A DNA stretch of 47,304 nt from Streptomyces silvae. GTDB taxonomy: Bacteria; Actinomycetota; Actinomycetes; Streptomycetales; Streptomycetaceae. The translations under genes were made by a program, and so were the position numbers. The notes beneath the pieces are model-generated. The model saw only the letters and a list, made by a program, of their open reading frames with translations, ran no database searches and was not told where the DNA came from. The stretch spans positions 1 through 47,304 of the forward strand of contig NZ_JAERUC010000150.1 of assembly GCF_016745505.1 (NCBI RefSeq), read 5' to 3'. Each line of letters starts with the position of its first letter. Positions within the stretch are counted from its first letter, which is position 1. Shown here one piece after another: positions 25,926-33,023 of this stretch.

Positions 25926-27242
25926 ATGAGCCCTGCCCGTCCCAGATCCCTCTCCGTCGCCGCGCTCGCCGTCGCGGCCCTCCTGGCGGCCGCCGCCCCC
26001 GCGGTCCAGGCCGCGCCCACCGCCGAGGCCGCCCTCGCCGCGGCGCCCGACATCCCGCTCGCCAACGTCAAGGCGCACCTCACCCAGCTCCAGTCGATCG
26101 CCACCGCCAACAGCGGTAACCGGGCCCACGGAAGGGCCGGTTACAAGGCGTCCGTCGACTATGTGAAGGCCAAGCTGGACGCCGCCGGATACACCACGGC
26201 GCTCCAGCAGTTCACCTCCGGCGGGGCCACCGGGTACAACCTGATCGCCGACTGGCCGGGCGGCGACCCGAACAAGGTCCTCATGGCCGGCTCCCACCTC
26301 GACTCGGTGACCTCCGGTGCCGGCATCAACGACAACGGATCGGGGTCGGCCGCCGTGCTGGAGACGGCCCTAGCGGTCTCCCGGGCCCAGCTCGCGCCCG
26401 ACAAGCACCTGCGGTTCGCCTGGTGGGGCGCCGAGGAGCTGGGGCTCGTCGGCTCCAAGTACTACGTCAACAACCTGGCCACGGCCGAACGTTCCAAGCT
26501 CGCGGGCTACCTCAACTTCGACATGATCGGCTCGCCGAACCCCGGCTACTTCGTCTACGACGACGACCCGGTCATCGAGCAGACCTTCAAGGACTACTAC
26601 GCGGGCCTGTCCATACCCACGGAGATAGAGACCGAGGGCGACGGCCGCTCCGACCACGCCCCGTTCAAGAACGCGGGAGTCCCCGTGGGCGGGCTCTTCT
26701 CAGGCGCCGACTACACGAAGACGAGCGCCCAGGCCCAGAAGTGGGGCGGAACGGCCGGCCAGGCCTTCGACCGCTGCTACCACTCCTCGTGCGACACGAC
26801 GGCCAACATCAACGACACGGCCCTGGACCGCAACAGCGACGCGATCGCGCACGCCGTCTGGACCCTGTCCGCCGGCACCACCACCCCGCCGACCGGCACC
26901 GTGTTCAGCAACACCGCCGATGTCGCCGTGCCCGACAACGGGGCGGCCGTGACCTCGCCCGTCTCCGTCACCGGCCGTACGGGCAACGCCCCTTCGGCCC
27001 TCAAGGTGGCCGTCGACATCAAGCACACCTACCGCGGTGACCTCGTCGTCGACCTGCTCGCGCCCGACGGCACCGCCTACCGGCTGAAGAACTCCAGCGG
27101 CAGCGACTCGGCCGACAACGTGATCGCGACCTACACCGTCAACGCGTCGAGCGAGACCGCCAACGGCACCTGGAAGCTCCAGGTACGGGACGTCGCCGCG
27201 CAGGACACCGGCTACATCGACAGCTGGGGGCTCACCTTCTGA
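25926..27242 (+). CDS. Secreted M28 zinc aminopeptidase with C-terminal P domain
   Basis: A 438-residue secreted metallopeptidase like the Streptomyces griseus aminopeptidase (SGAP), which removes N-terminal hydrophobic residues using two zinc ions. A signal peptide ends near Ala30. The M28 zinc ligands and general base are visible: His124 (GSHLDS), Asp136 (NDNGSG), Glu170-Glu171 (AEELGL), Asp199 (NFDM) and His244 (SDHAPF). A Thr/Pro linker leads to a C-terminal proprotein-convertase P domain (residues about 322-438) ending YIDSWGLTF. The ATG at 25926 fits the signal sequence. It lies between the two parts of the putative TetR regulon but has its own promoter-like sequence. Confidence 0.94.
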   Translation: MSPARPRSLSVAALAVAALLAAAAPAVQAAPTAEAALAAAPDIPLANVKAHLTQLQSIATANSGNRAHGRAGYKASVDYVKAKLDAAGYTTALQQFTSGGATGYNLIADWPGGDPNKVLMAGSHLDSVTSGAGINDNGSGSAAVLETALAVSRAQLAPDKHLRFAWWGAEELGLVGSKYYVNNLATAERSKLAGYLNFDMIGSPNPGYFVYDDDPVIEQTFKDYYAGLSIPTEIETEGDGRSDHAPFKNAGVPVGGLFSGADYTKTSAQAQKWGGTAGQAFDRCYHSSCDTTANINDTALDRNSDAIAHAVWTLSAGTTTPPTGTVFSNTADVAVPDNGAAVTSPVSVTGRTGNAPSALKVAVDIKHTYRGDLVVDLLAPDGTAYRLKNSSGSDSADNVIATYTVNASSETANGTWKLQVRDVAAQDTGYIDSWGLTF

Positions 27243-27247
27243 CCGGG

Positions 27248-27278
27248 CCGGGGAGGCGGCCGGCCGCCGCCTCCCCGG
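27248..27278. terminator. Bidirectional hairpin terminator
   Basis: A perfect 13-bp stem (27248-27260 with 27266-27278) and a 5-base loop lie between the convergent peptidase and acyl-CoA dehydrogenase genes. Confidence 0.85.
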
Positions 27279-27284
27279 ACGGGA

Positions 27285-28499
27285 TCAGAGGTACTTCTTG
27301 ATCTCGCGCCGCGCCAGCGACCGCTGGTGCACCTCGTCCGGTCCGTCCGCCAGCCGCAGCGTCCGTGCCGACGCCCAGAGTTCGGCCAGCGGGAAGTCCT
27401 GGCTGACCCCGCCGGCGCCGTACAGCTGCACCGCCTGGTCGAGGATGCCGACGACCGCGCGCGGGGTGGCGATCTTGATCGACTGGATCTCGGTGTGGGC
27501 ACCGCGGTTGCCCACGGTGTCCATCAGCCAGGCGGTCTTCAGCACCAGCAGCCGCAGCTGCTCCACCGTCACCCGGGCGTCCGCGATCCAGTTCTGCACG
27601 ACGCCCTGCTGGGCCAGCGGCTTGCCGAAGGCCGTACGGGCCACGGCCCGCCTGCACATCAGCTCGATCGCGCGCTCGGCCATCCCGATCAGCCGCATGC
27701 AGTGGTGGATCCGGCCCGGACCCAGCCGCGCCTGGGCGATGGCGAAGCCGCCGCCCTCCTCGCCGACCAGGTTCGCCGCCGGCACCCGTACATCGGTGAA
27801 CACGACCTCGGCGTGGCCGCCGTGCGAGTGGTCCTCGTAGCCGTACACCTGCATCGCGCGGCGCACCTCCAGGCCCGGGGTGTCGCGCGGGACCAGGATC
27901 ATGGACTGCTGGCGGCGGATGTCCTCGCCGTCCGGGTCCGTCTTGCCCATCACGATGAAGACGGCGCAGTCCGGGTTCATCGCCCCGGAGATGTACCACT
28001 TGCGCCCGTTGATGACGTAGGAGTCGCCGTCCCTGGTGATCCGGGTCTCGATGTTCGTCGCGTCGGAGGAGGCCACCTCGGGCTCCGTCATCGCGAACGC
28101 CGAGCGGATCTCACCCGCCAGCAGCGGCTCCAGCCACTGCTTCCTCTGCTCCTCCGAGCCGAACTGGGAGAGCACCTCCATGTTCCCGGTGTCCGGCGCC
28201 GCGCAGTTCAGCGCGGTCGGCGCCAGGTGCGGGCTGCGGCCGGTGATCTCGGCCAGCGGGGCGTACTGGAGGTTCGTCAGCCCGGCCCCGTACGCCGCGT
28301 CGGGGAGGAAGAGGTTCCACAGGCCCTGCCGGCGCGCTTCCGCCTTGAGGTCCTCGACGATCTGCGGGGTGTCCCACGGGGACGCCAGCCGCGCACGCTG
28401 CTCCTCGGCGACCTCCTCGGCCGGATACACGTGCTCGTCCATGAACGTGAGCAGCCGGGTGCGCAGCTCTTCGGTACGGGCGTCGAATGCGAAGTCCAC
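27285..28499 (-). CDS. ACAD10/11-type acyl-CoA dehydrogenase
   Basis: A 404-residue acyl-CoA dehydrogenase-family flavoprotein with the three usual domains: FAMTEPEVASSDATN at the FAD site, RKWYISGAMNPD, and YGAGGVSQDFPLAELWASARTLRLADGPDEVH near the C-terminus. Where classical enzymes have YEGTSQIQ with a catalytic Glu, this protein has ADGPDEVH, placing Asp385 there. This form is typical of proteins paired with an APH kinase, as in human ACAD10/ACAD11 and P. putida LvaC. It starts 7 bases after the kinase stop on the same strand. In those systems it removes a 4-phosphate from an acyl-CoA rather than, or as well as, desaturating it. Function here is inferred from context. Confidence 0.91.
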   Translation of the reverse strand: MDFAFDARTEELRTRLLTFMDEHVYPAEEVAEEQRARLASPWDTPQIVEDLKAEARRQGLWNLFLPDAAYGAGLTNLQYAPLAEITGRSPHLAPTALNCAAPDTGNMEVLSQFGSEEQRKQWLEPLLAGEIRSAFAMTEPEVASSDATNIETRITRDGDSYVINGRKWYISGAMNPDCAVFIVMGKTDPDGEDIRRQQSMILVPRDTPGLEVRRAMQVYGYEDHSHGGHAEVVFTDVRVPAANLVGEEGGGFAIAQARLGPGRIHHCMRLIGMAERAIELMCRRAVARTAFGKPLAQQGVVQNWIADARVTVEQLRLLVLKTAWLMDTVGNRGAHTEIQSIKIATPRAVVGILDQAVQLYGAGGVSQDFPLAELWASARTLRLADGPDEVHQRSLARREIKKYL

Positions 28500-28506
28500 G
28501 GGGTGA

Positions 28507-29529
28507 TCAGCCTTCCTGGAGGGTGGTGAGGCCGTGCGCGATGAAGACCGGGACCAGATCGCCGATGCGGTCGAAGCCGGCGCCGACGGTCTGGCCCAGG
28601 GTGTAGCGGTAGTGGATGCCCTCCAGGATCACGGCGAGCTTGAACCACGCGAAGGCCGTGTACCAGGAGATGGCGGAGGTGTCACGGCCGGAGCGGGCCG
28701 CGTAGCGCTCGATCAGCTCGGCGGGGCCGGGATGCCCCGGGGCGCCGCTCGTCGTGGAGACGGGTGACTCGGGCAGGCCCAGGTCGGAGCTGTACATCAC
28801 GAGCAGACCGAGGTCGGTGAGCGGGTCGCCGAGCGTGGACATCTCCCAGTCCAGGACCGCCTTGATCCGGTCGTCCCGGCCGATCAGCACGTTGTCCAGG
28901 CGGTAGTCGCCGTGCACGACGGTGGGGGCGGGGGAGACGGGGAGCTCCCGGCCGAGCGCGGCGTGCAGCTCGTCGATGCCGGCCAGCTCGCGGTTGCGGG
29001 AGGCGTCCAGCTGCTTGCCCCAGCGCCGCAACTGCCGGTCCAGGAAGCCGTCCGGGCGCCCGAAGTCGCCGAGCCCGACGGCCGCCGGGTCCACGGCGTG
29101 CAGGTCCACCAGGGTGTCCACCAGCTCCAGCACGACGGCCCTGGTGCGCTCGGCGCCCAGCGGGGCGAGCTGGTCGGCGGTGCGGTACGGCGTCCCCTCG
29201 ACGTACTCCATGACGTAGAAGGGCGAGCCGATGACCGCCTCGTCCTCGCAGAGCAGGAGCGTCTCCGGCACCGGGACCGCCGTAGGGTGAAGGGCGCTGA
29301 TCACCCGGTGCTCGCGCTTCATGTCGTGCGCGGTGGCCAGCACATGGCCCAGCGGAGGTCTGCGCACGACCCACTGCCCGGACCCGTCGGTGACGATGTA
29401 CGTGAGGTTCGAGCGGCCGCCCTCGATGACGCGGGCCTCCAGCGGTCCGTTCACCAGCCCCGGCCGCTCACGGTCGAGATGGCCGCGCAGCAGGTCGAGG
29501 TCGAGACCTGGCGGGTGGACTGGGCTCAT
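28507..29529 (-). CDS. APH-family phosphotransferase (kinase) paired with an acyl-CoA dehydrogenase
   Basis: A 340-residue kinase-like phosphotransferase, similar to aminoglycoside phosphotransferases but of the ACAD10/11 and LvaA type, which phosphorylate a hydroxyacyl-CoA. The Brenner motif HGDYRLDN is at 206-213 (Asp208 and Asn213) and the metal-binding Asp227 is in LDWEM. The nucleotide loop GGRSNLTY and the lysine-region VVRRPP are at the N-terminus; a conventional Lys is replaced by Arg in the latter stretch. The ATG at 29529 has GGAGG 10 bases upstream; a GTG at 29538 is too close to it. The operator at 29569-29588 lies just upstream. Antibiotic resistance is not indicated. Confidence 0.9.
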   Translation of the reverse strand: MSPVHPPGLDLDLLRGHLDRERPGLVNGPLEARVIEGGRSNLTYIVTDGSGQWVVRRPPLGHVLATAHDMKREHRVISALHPTAVPVPETLLLCEDEAVIGSPFYVMEYVEGTPYRTADQLAPLGAERTRAVVLELVDTLVDLHAVDPAAVGLGDFGRPDGFLDRQLRRWGKQLDASRNRELAGIDELHAALGRELPVSPAPTVVHGDYRLDNVLIGRDDRIKAVLDWEMSTLGDPLTDLGLLVMYSSDLGLPESPVSTTSGAPGHPGPAELIERYAARSGRDTSAISWYTAFAWFKLAVILEGIHYRYTLGQTVGAGFDRIGDLVPVFIAHGLTTLQEG

Positions 29530-29568
29530 GGGGCGCACCTCCGGGGCGGTTGAACGGTCGGGACCATG

Positions 29569-29588
29569 ATGCCGACCAGTCGGTATGT
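29569..29588. promoter_or_regulatory. Predicted TetR operator in front of the kinase/ACAD operon
   Basis: ATGCCGACCAGTCGGTATGT is palindromic (CCGAC against GTCGG). Its ACCAGTCGGTATGT part is identical to the reverse strand of the site at 22576-22589. The distance to the gene start (about 45 bases) and orientation relative to the gene match those of the SDR-operon site. Confidence 0.76.
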
Positions 29589-29648
29589 CGTCCAGTGCCC
29601 TCCCGGAATCCGGGCAGTGATCTCCGGCTCCCCGCCCCCGCCCCGAGG

Positions 29649-29990
29649 TCAGTCGTCCCAGCCCTGCGCCTCCACGAAGGCGTCCCCGTACGTGGCGGAC
29701 CAGCGGCCCAGCGCCTCGATCGGCTCCAGCAGCGTCCGGCCGAGCGCGGTCAGGGAGTACTCCACACGCGGCGGCGCCTCGGCGTACGCCCGGCGCTCCA
29801 CCAGCGCGTACTCCTCCAGCCTGCGCAGCGTCTCGGTCAGCACCTTGGCGCTGATGCCCCCGATCTCCGCACGGAGCTCACCGGGCCGGCGCGGGCCCGC
29901 CCCGAGCGCGTACAGCACCACCGGATTCCAGGTGTTGCCCAGCAGATCGAAGCCGAGCCGCGCCCGGCAGTCGGCGAGCAGCCGGTCCAT
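29649..29990 (-). CDS. HxlR-family winged-helix regulator
   Basis: A 113-residue single-domain HxlR/MarR-like regulator, of normal family length, with the LLGNTWNPVVLYAL start, SAKVLTETLRRLEEYALVERR recognition helix and wing EYSLTALGRTLLEP. One cysteine (Cys8, in LLADCRARLGFD) is located where HxlR-type sensors of electrophiles (YodB, HypR) have theirs. It is divergent from two NAD(P)-type reductase genes and probably represses them. A good AAGGGG ribosome-binding site precedes the ATG at 29990. Confidence 0.92.
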   Translation of the reverse strand: MDRLLADCRARLGFDLLGNTWNPVVLYALGAGPRRPGELRAEIGGISAKVLTETLRRLEEYALVERRAYAEAPPRVEYSLTALGRTLLEPIEALGRWSATYGDAFVEAQGWDD

Positions 29991-30021
29991 GACGTCCCCT
30001 TTCCCCGCCCGTCGGGCACCG

Positions 30022-30037
30022 AACGGTGCGCAACGGT
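30022..30037. promoter_or_regulatory. Possible HxlR binding site, direct repeats
   Basis: Two AACGGT copies start 10 bases apart (30022 and 30032), about one helical turn, in the gap between the divergent HxlR and reductase genes. HxlR proteins usually bind inverted repeats, so this is only a candidate. Confidence 0.3.
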
Positions 30038-30108
30038 TTCCCTAACGTCCCCTTCGGCACGGAACACGCAGCACGACGCTACGTGACGGGCTTCCGGAGG
30101 AGAGGGAC

Positions 30109-30759
30109 ATGCGCATCGGCATCATCGGGACCGGCAACATGGCGGACGCACTGGGCGGCCGGTGGGCCGCGGCAGGCCACCGCGTGCTCTTCGGGGGCCG
30201 CTCCCCGGAACGGGCCAGGGCCCTCGCGGACCGCACCGGCCAGAGCGCCGGCACCCTCCGGGACGCGGCCGGCTTCGGCGACGCGGTCCTGCTCGCCCTG
30301 CCGTACGACGCGGTGGCGGGCGTCCTGGCGGCGCTCGGCGCGGACGGGGGAGCGCTGCGCGGCCGGGTGCTCGTCGACTGCACCAACGCCGTCGGCCCCG
30401 GCTTCCGGCTCACCACCGGCACGGGACCGGGCGCCGCCCGTACGATCGCCGACGCCACCGGAGCACGGGTCGTCAAGGCCTTCAACCACCTGCCCGACGC
30501 GGTGTGGCGGCGGCCCCCGCCCGCCTTCGCCGAAGGGCCGGTCGCCGTCCCGCTGTGCGGGGACGACCCGGCGGCCCTGGAGACCGTCGCGACCCTGGTC
30601 CGGGACCTCGGCTGTGTGCCGCTGCCCGTGGGCGGGCTCGACCGGGCCGCGTACCTGGAGGCGACGACCGCGTTCCTCATCGGCCTCTGGCACTCCGGCC
30701 ACGACCCGCGGTCGCTGCTGCCGCCCTTCCATGCGGTCACGGCCCCGGACCGGGGCTGA
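30109..30759 (+). CDS. NADP-binding oxidoreductase, F420-dependent reductase-like
   Basis: A 216-residue Rossmann protein. GTGNMADALG at residues 7-16 is the nucleotide loop, GGRSPERA follows and Arg after the loop suggests NADP(H). It is like the F420-dependent NADP oxidoreductase/CoB-type NAD-binding-10 family (KAFNHLPDAVW, GDDPAALETV). Length fits the single-domain form. It is divergent from HxlR and followed 36 bases later by a quinone-oxidoreductase-like gene, suggesting a stress-inducible pair. A strong GGAGGAGAGGG ribosome-binding site precedes the ATG. The substrate is unknown. Confidence 0.85.
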   Translation: MRIGIIGTGNMADALGGRWAAAGHRVLFGGRSPERARALADRTGQSAGTLRDAAGFGDAVLLALPYDAVAGVLAALGADGGALRGRVLVDCTNAVGPGFRLTTGTGPGAARTIADATGARVVKAFNHLPDAVWRRPPPAFAEGPVAVPLCGDDPAALETVATLVRDLGCVPLPVGGLDRAAYLEATTAFLIGLWHSGHDPRSLLPPFHAVTAPDRG

Positions 30760-30795
30760 GTTGCGGGGACCCCGGCCCGCCCCGATCGTCGGAGG

Positions 30796-31731
30796 ATGAA
30801 GGCGATCAGCTACAGCAGGTACGGCTCGGCCGACGTCCTGGAGTACGGCGAGCGGCCCGACCCCAAGGTCGGCCCGGACTCGGTCCTGGTGAAGGTGCGC
30901 GCCGCGGCCGTGAACCCCGTCGACTGGAAGGCCCGTGAGGGCTACCTCCAGGCGGGGCTGGAGGCGGTGTTCCCCGTCATCCCCGGCTGGGACGTCTCCG
31001 GGGTCGTGGTCCAGCCCGGCGCCGCCGTGGACGAGTTCGCGGTGGGGGACGAGGTCATCGGCTACGTACGCGAGGACTTCCTCTCGCGCGGCACCTTCGC
31101 CGAGTACGTCGCCGCCCCCGTGCGGACCCTCGCCCGCAAGCCGCTCAGCCTGAGCTTCGAGGAGGCGGCGGGCCTTCCGCTGTGCGGCCTCACCGCCCAC
31201 CAGGTGCTGCACCGCGTCCTCGGGGTGCAGGAGGGCGAGACCGTCCTCGTCCACGCCGCCGCCGGAGGGGTCGGTTCGCTCGGGGTGCAGCTCGCCCGGC
31301 ACGCCGGCTGCCGGGTCATCGGCACCGCGGGACCCCGCAACCACGACTACGTACGCAGGCTCGGCGGTGAACCCGTGGAGTACGGCGAGGGGCTGGCCGC
31401 CCGGCTCCGGGAGCTCGTCCCCGAGGGCTTCGACGCGGCCTTCGACACCGTCGGCGGGGAAGCGCTCCGGATCTCCGCCGAGACCCTCGCACCCGGCGGC
31501 CGGCTCGCCTCCATCGCCGACGCCGAGGTCTTCTCCTACGGCGGGCGCTACGCCTTCGTACGGCCCGACGCCACGGACCTCGCCCACCTCGCCGGACTCG
31601 CCGAGCAGGGCATCGTCTCCGTGCACGTGGACCGGGTCTTCCCGCTGGAGGAGGCCGCCGACGCCTACCGGCTCAACCAGGAAGGCCGTACCCGGGGCAA
31701 GATCGTCGTCTCCGTGCCCTGGGACGACTGA
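30796..31731 (+). CDS. Quinone oxidoreductase-like NADP-dependent MDR
   Basis: A 311-residue medium-chain reductase lacking the structural and catalytic zinc sites, hence of the zeta-crystallin/quinone oxidoreductase type. AAVNPVDWKAREG, IPGWDVSGVV and the Rossmann loop HAAAGGVGSLGVQ are visible. It probably reduces quinones or enones with NADPH. The GGAGG directly abuts the ATG at 30796, leaving only one base of spacing; no better start codon is visible nearby, and the conserved domain begins at once. It likely follows the preceding reductase in one transcript under HxlR control. Confidence 0.88.
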   Translation: MKAISYSRYGSADVLEYGERPDPKVGPDSVLVKVRAAAVNPVDWKAREGYLQAGLEAVFPVIPGWDVSGVVVQPGAAVDEFAVGDEVIGYVREDFLSRGTFAEYVAAPVRTLARKPLSLSFEEAAGLPLCGLTAHQVLHRVLGVQEGETVLVHAAAGGVGSLGVQLARHAGCRVIGTAGPRNHDYVRRLGGEPVEYGEGLAARLRELVPEGFDAAFDTVGGEALRISAETLAPGGRLASIADAEVFSYGGRYAFVRPDATDLAHLAGLAEQGIVSVHVDRVFPLEEAADAYRLNQEGRTRGKIVVSVPWDD

Positions 31732-31770
31732 GCGGCCACCCCGCCCGCACGCGCGGCCAGGCCAGGTCAC

Positions 31771-31790
31771 GTCAGGTCAGGTCAGGTCAG
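31771..31790 (+). repeat. Four tandem GTCAG pentamers
   Basis: Four perfect copies of GTCAG end in the stop codon of the minus-strand DUF202 gene (31787-31789) and precede a further GGTCA-like copy. A change in copy number would not change the reading frame of that gene but could alter the stop region. Confidence 0.75.
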
Positions 31791-32104
31791 AACAGCGTCG
31801 CGACGGCGAACACCGCGAGCGCGACCGTGCACGCGGCCGCCGTCAGCGCAAGGCGCGGCGACAGCGCGGCGGGCGGCCGGGCCGACCCCATGCCCGTCAC
31901 CCGGCGGTGCGCCACACCGAGGAAGCCGAGCCAGGCCAGCAGGCTCAGAGCGACCGCGACCACCCCGGCCGCGGTCGCCCCGGCGTGCAGGGACTGCCGG
32001 AACGCGAGCAGGGCCACCACCGTGCACGACAGGGTGGTGCGGCGCCAGGCCAGCCGGGTCCGCTCGGGCTGGAGACCGGGATCGCGCCCGGCGGCGGTGG
32101 TCAC
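31787..32104 (-). CDS. DUF202-family membrane protein
   Basis: A 105-residue protein with three hydrophobic helices and the DUF202/YidH start, QPERTRLAWRRTTLS. The GTG at 32104 overlaps the stop of the next DUF202 gene upstream by 4 bases (GTGA), so it is translated by coupling. The family has unknown function. It is the last gene of the EamA-Nudix-DUF202-DUF202 unit. Confidence 0.85.
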   Translation of the reverse strand: MTTAAGRDPGLQPERTRLAWRRTTLSCTVVALLAFRQSLHAGATAAGVVAVALSLLAWLGFLGVAHRRVTGMGSARPPAALSPRLALTAAACTVALAVFAVATLF

Positions 32105-32496
32105 CGGCCCTCCCAGCCGAACAGGACCACCACCACCATCGCGACGGCCACCACGGCGACCACGAGGCTGAGCAGCGCCGGGAAGTGCGACACCGGCAGA
32201 TCCTCCCCGCGCCGCATCGCCCGCTCGCACCGCACCCAGTGGTTGACGGCCCGCAGCGCGCAGAGCACCCCGGCCGCCAGCAGCCCGAGGGCCAGCCCGG
32301 CGCGGACGCCCCAGGCCAGCTCCGGGAGGAACTGGTCGACGGCGAAGCCGCCGCCGATGAGGGCGAGGGCCGTCCGGATCCAGGCGAGGAAGGTCCGCTC
32401 GTTGGCGAGGGAGAAGCGGTAGTCCGGGGTGTCGCCCTCCTCGCGGATCCGCTCCGGGGCGAACCACAGCCGCAGCCCGCGTACGAACCCGCTCAC
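32101..32496 (-). CDS. DUF202/YidH-family membrane protein
   Basis: A 131-residue protein with three membrane helices and the characteristic SLANERTFLAWIRTALALIGGGFAV stretch of YidH proteins. A short N-terminal segment (SGFVRGLRLWFAPERIREEGDTPDYR) is cytosolic. It overlaps the Nudix stop (ATGA) and the next DUF202 start (GTGA) by 4 bases each. No biochemical role is known for the family. Confidence 0.9.
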   Translation of the reverse strand: MSGFVRGLRLWFAPERIREEGDTPDYRFSLANERTFLAWIRTALALIGGGFAVDQFLPELAWGVRAGLALGLLAAGVLCALRAVNHWVRCERAMRRGEDLPVSHFPALLSLVVAVVAVAMVVVVLFGWEGR

Positions 32497-33023
32497 GCGG
32501 TGGCCCCCGCCGTGTCACCCGCGCGGTACGCCCGCAGCCGGTGGTACGTCTCCAGCCCGTCCGGCACCCATGTCCAGCCGCCGAGCCGCTCCTCCAGCTC
32601 GGCGTCGGTCAGGAAGGTGTGCCAGGCGACCTCCTCGGCCTGCGGCCGCACGGGCAGCTCGCAGCGCACCTCGTACACGTACGACCACCAGCTGTGCCGG
32701 GGGCTCTCGTAGAGGTACTTGAAGAGGGGCGTGGGGCGGGGGAGGCCCGAGACCCCCAGCTCCTCCTCGGCCTCCCGGAGCGCCGCCGTGTCGTACGACT
32801 CGCCCGCGCCCACGACCCCGCCGACGAACATGTCGTGGTGCGAGGGGAAGACCAGCTTCGTGGGCGTCCTGCGGTGCACGAAGAGCCGGCCCGCCGGGTC
32901 CCTGGCCTCGATGAAGACGCAGCGGTGGCGCAGGCCGCGCGCGGTGGCCTCGCCACGCGGCGCCTGCCCCACCACCTCGTCGTACGCGTCGACGATGTCC
33001 AGGATCTCGTCAGCCGGAGTCAT
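32493..33023 (-). CDS. Nudix hydrolase
   Basis: A 176-residue Nudix-fold protein with a complete Nudix box at residues 69-91: Gly69, Glu75, then Arg83-Glu84, Glu87-Glu88 and Gly90. The pattern of the N- and C-terminal parts (VQ-type DEVVGQAPRGEAT and RLFVHRRTPTK) is YfcD-like, found in proteins that hydrolyse nucleoside diphosphate derivatives. The ATG at 33023 is chosen; an in-frame ATG at 33032 is equally plausible and neither has a clear ribosome-binding site because the gene overlaps the upstream EamA gene by 14-23 bases. Substrate unknown. Confidence 0.91.
   Translation of the reverse strand: MTPADEILDIVDAYDEVVGQAPRGEATARGLRHRCVFIEARDPAGRLFVHRRTPTKLVFPSHHDMFVGGVVGAGESYDTAALREAEEELGVSGLPRPTPLFKYLYESPRHSWWSYVYEVRCELPVRPQAEEVAWHTFLTDAELEERLGGWTWVPDGLETYHRLRAYRAGDTAGATA

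Noticed and set aside
28507..29529. The APH-family gene as aminoglycoside resistance
   Set aside because: Its pairing with an ACAD10/11-type dehydrogenase and family signature point to a hydroxyacyl-CoA kinase; antibiotic resistance is not supported.
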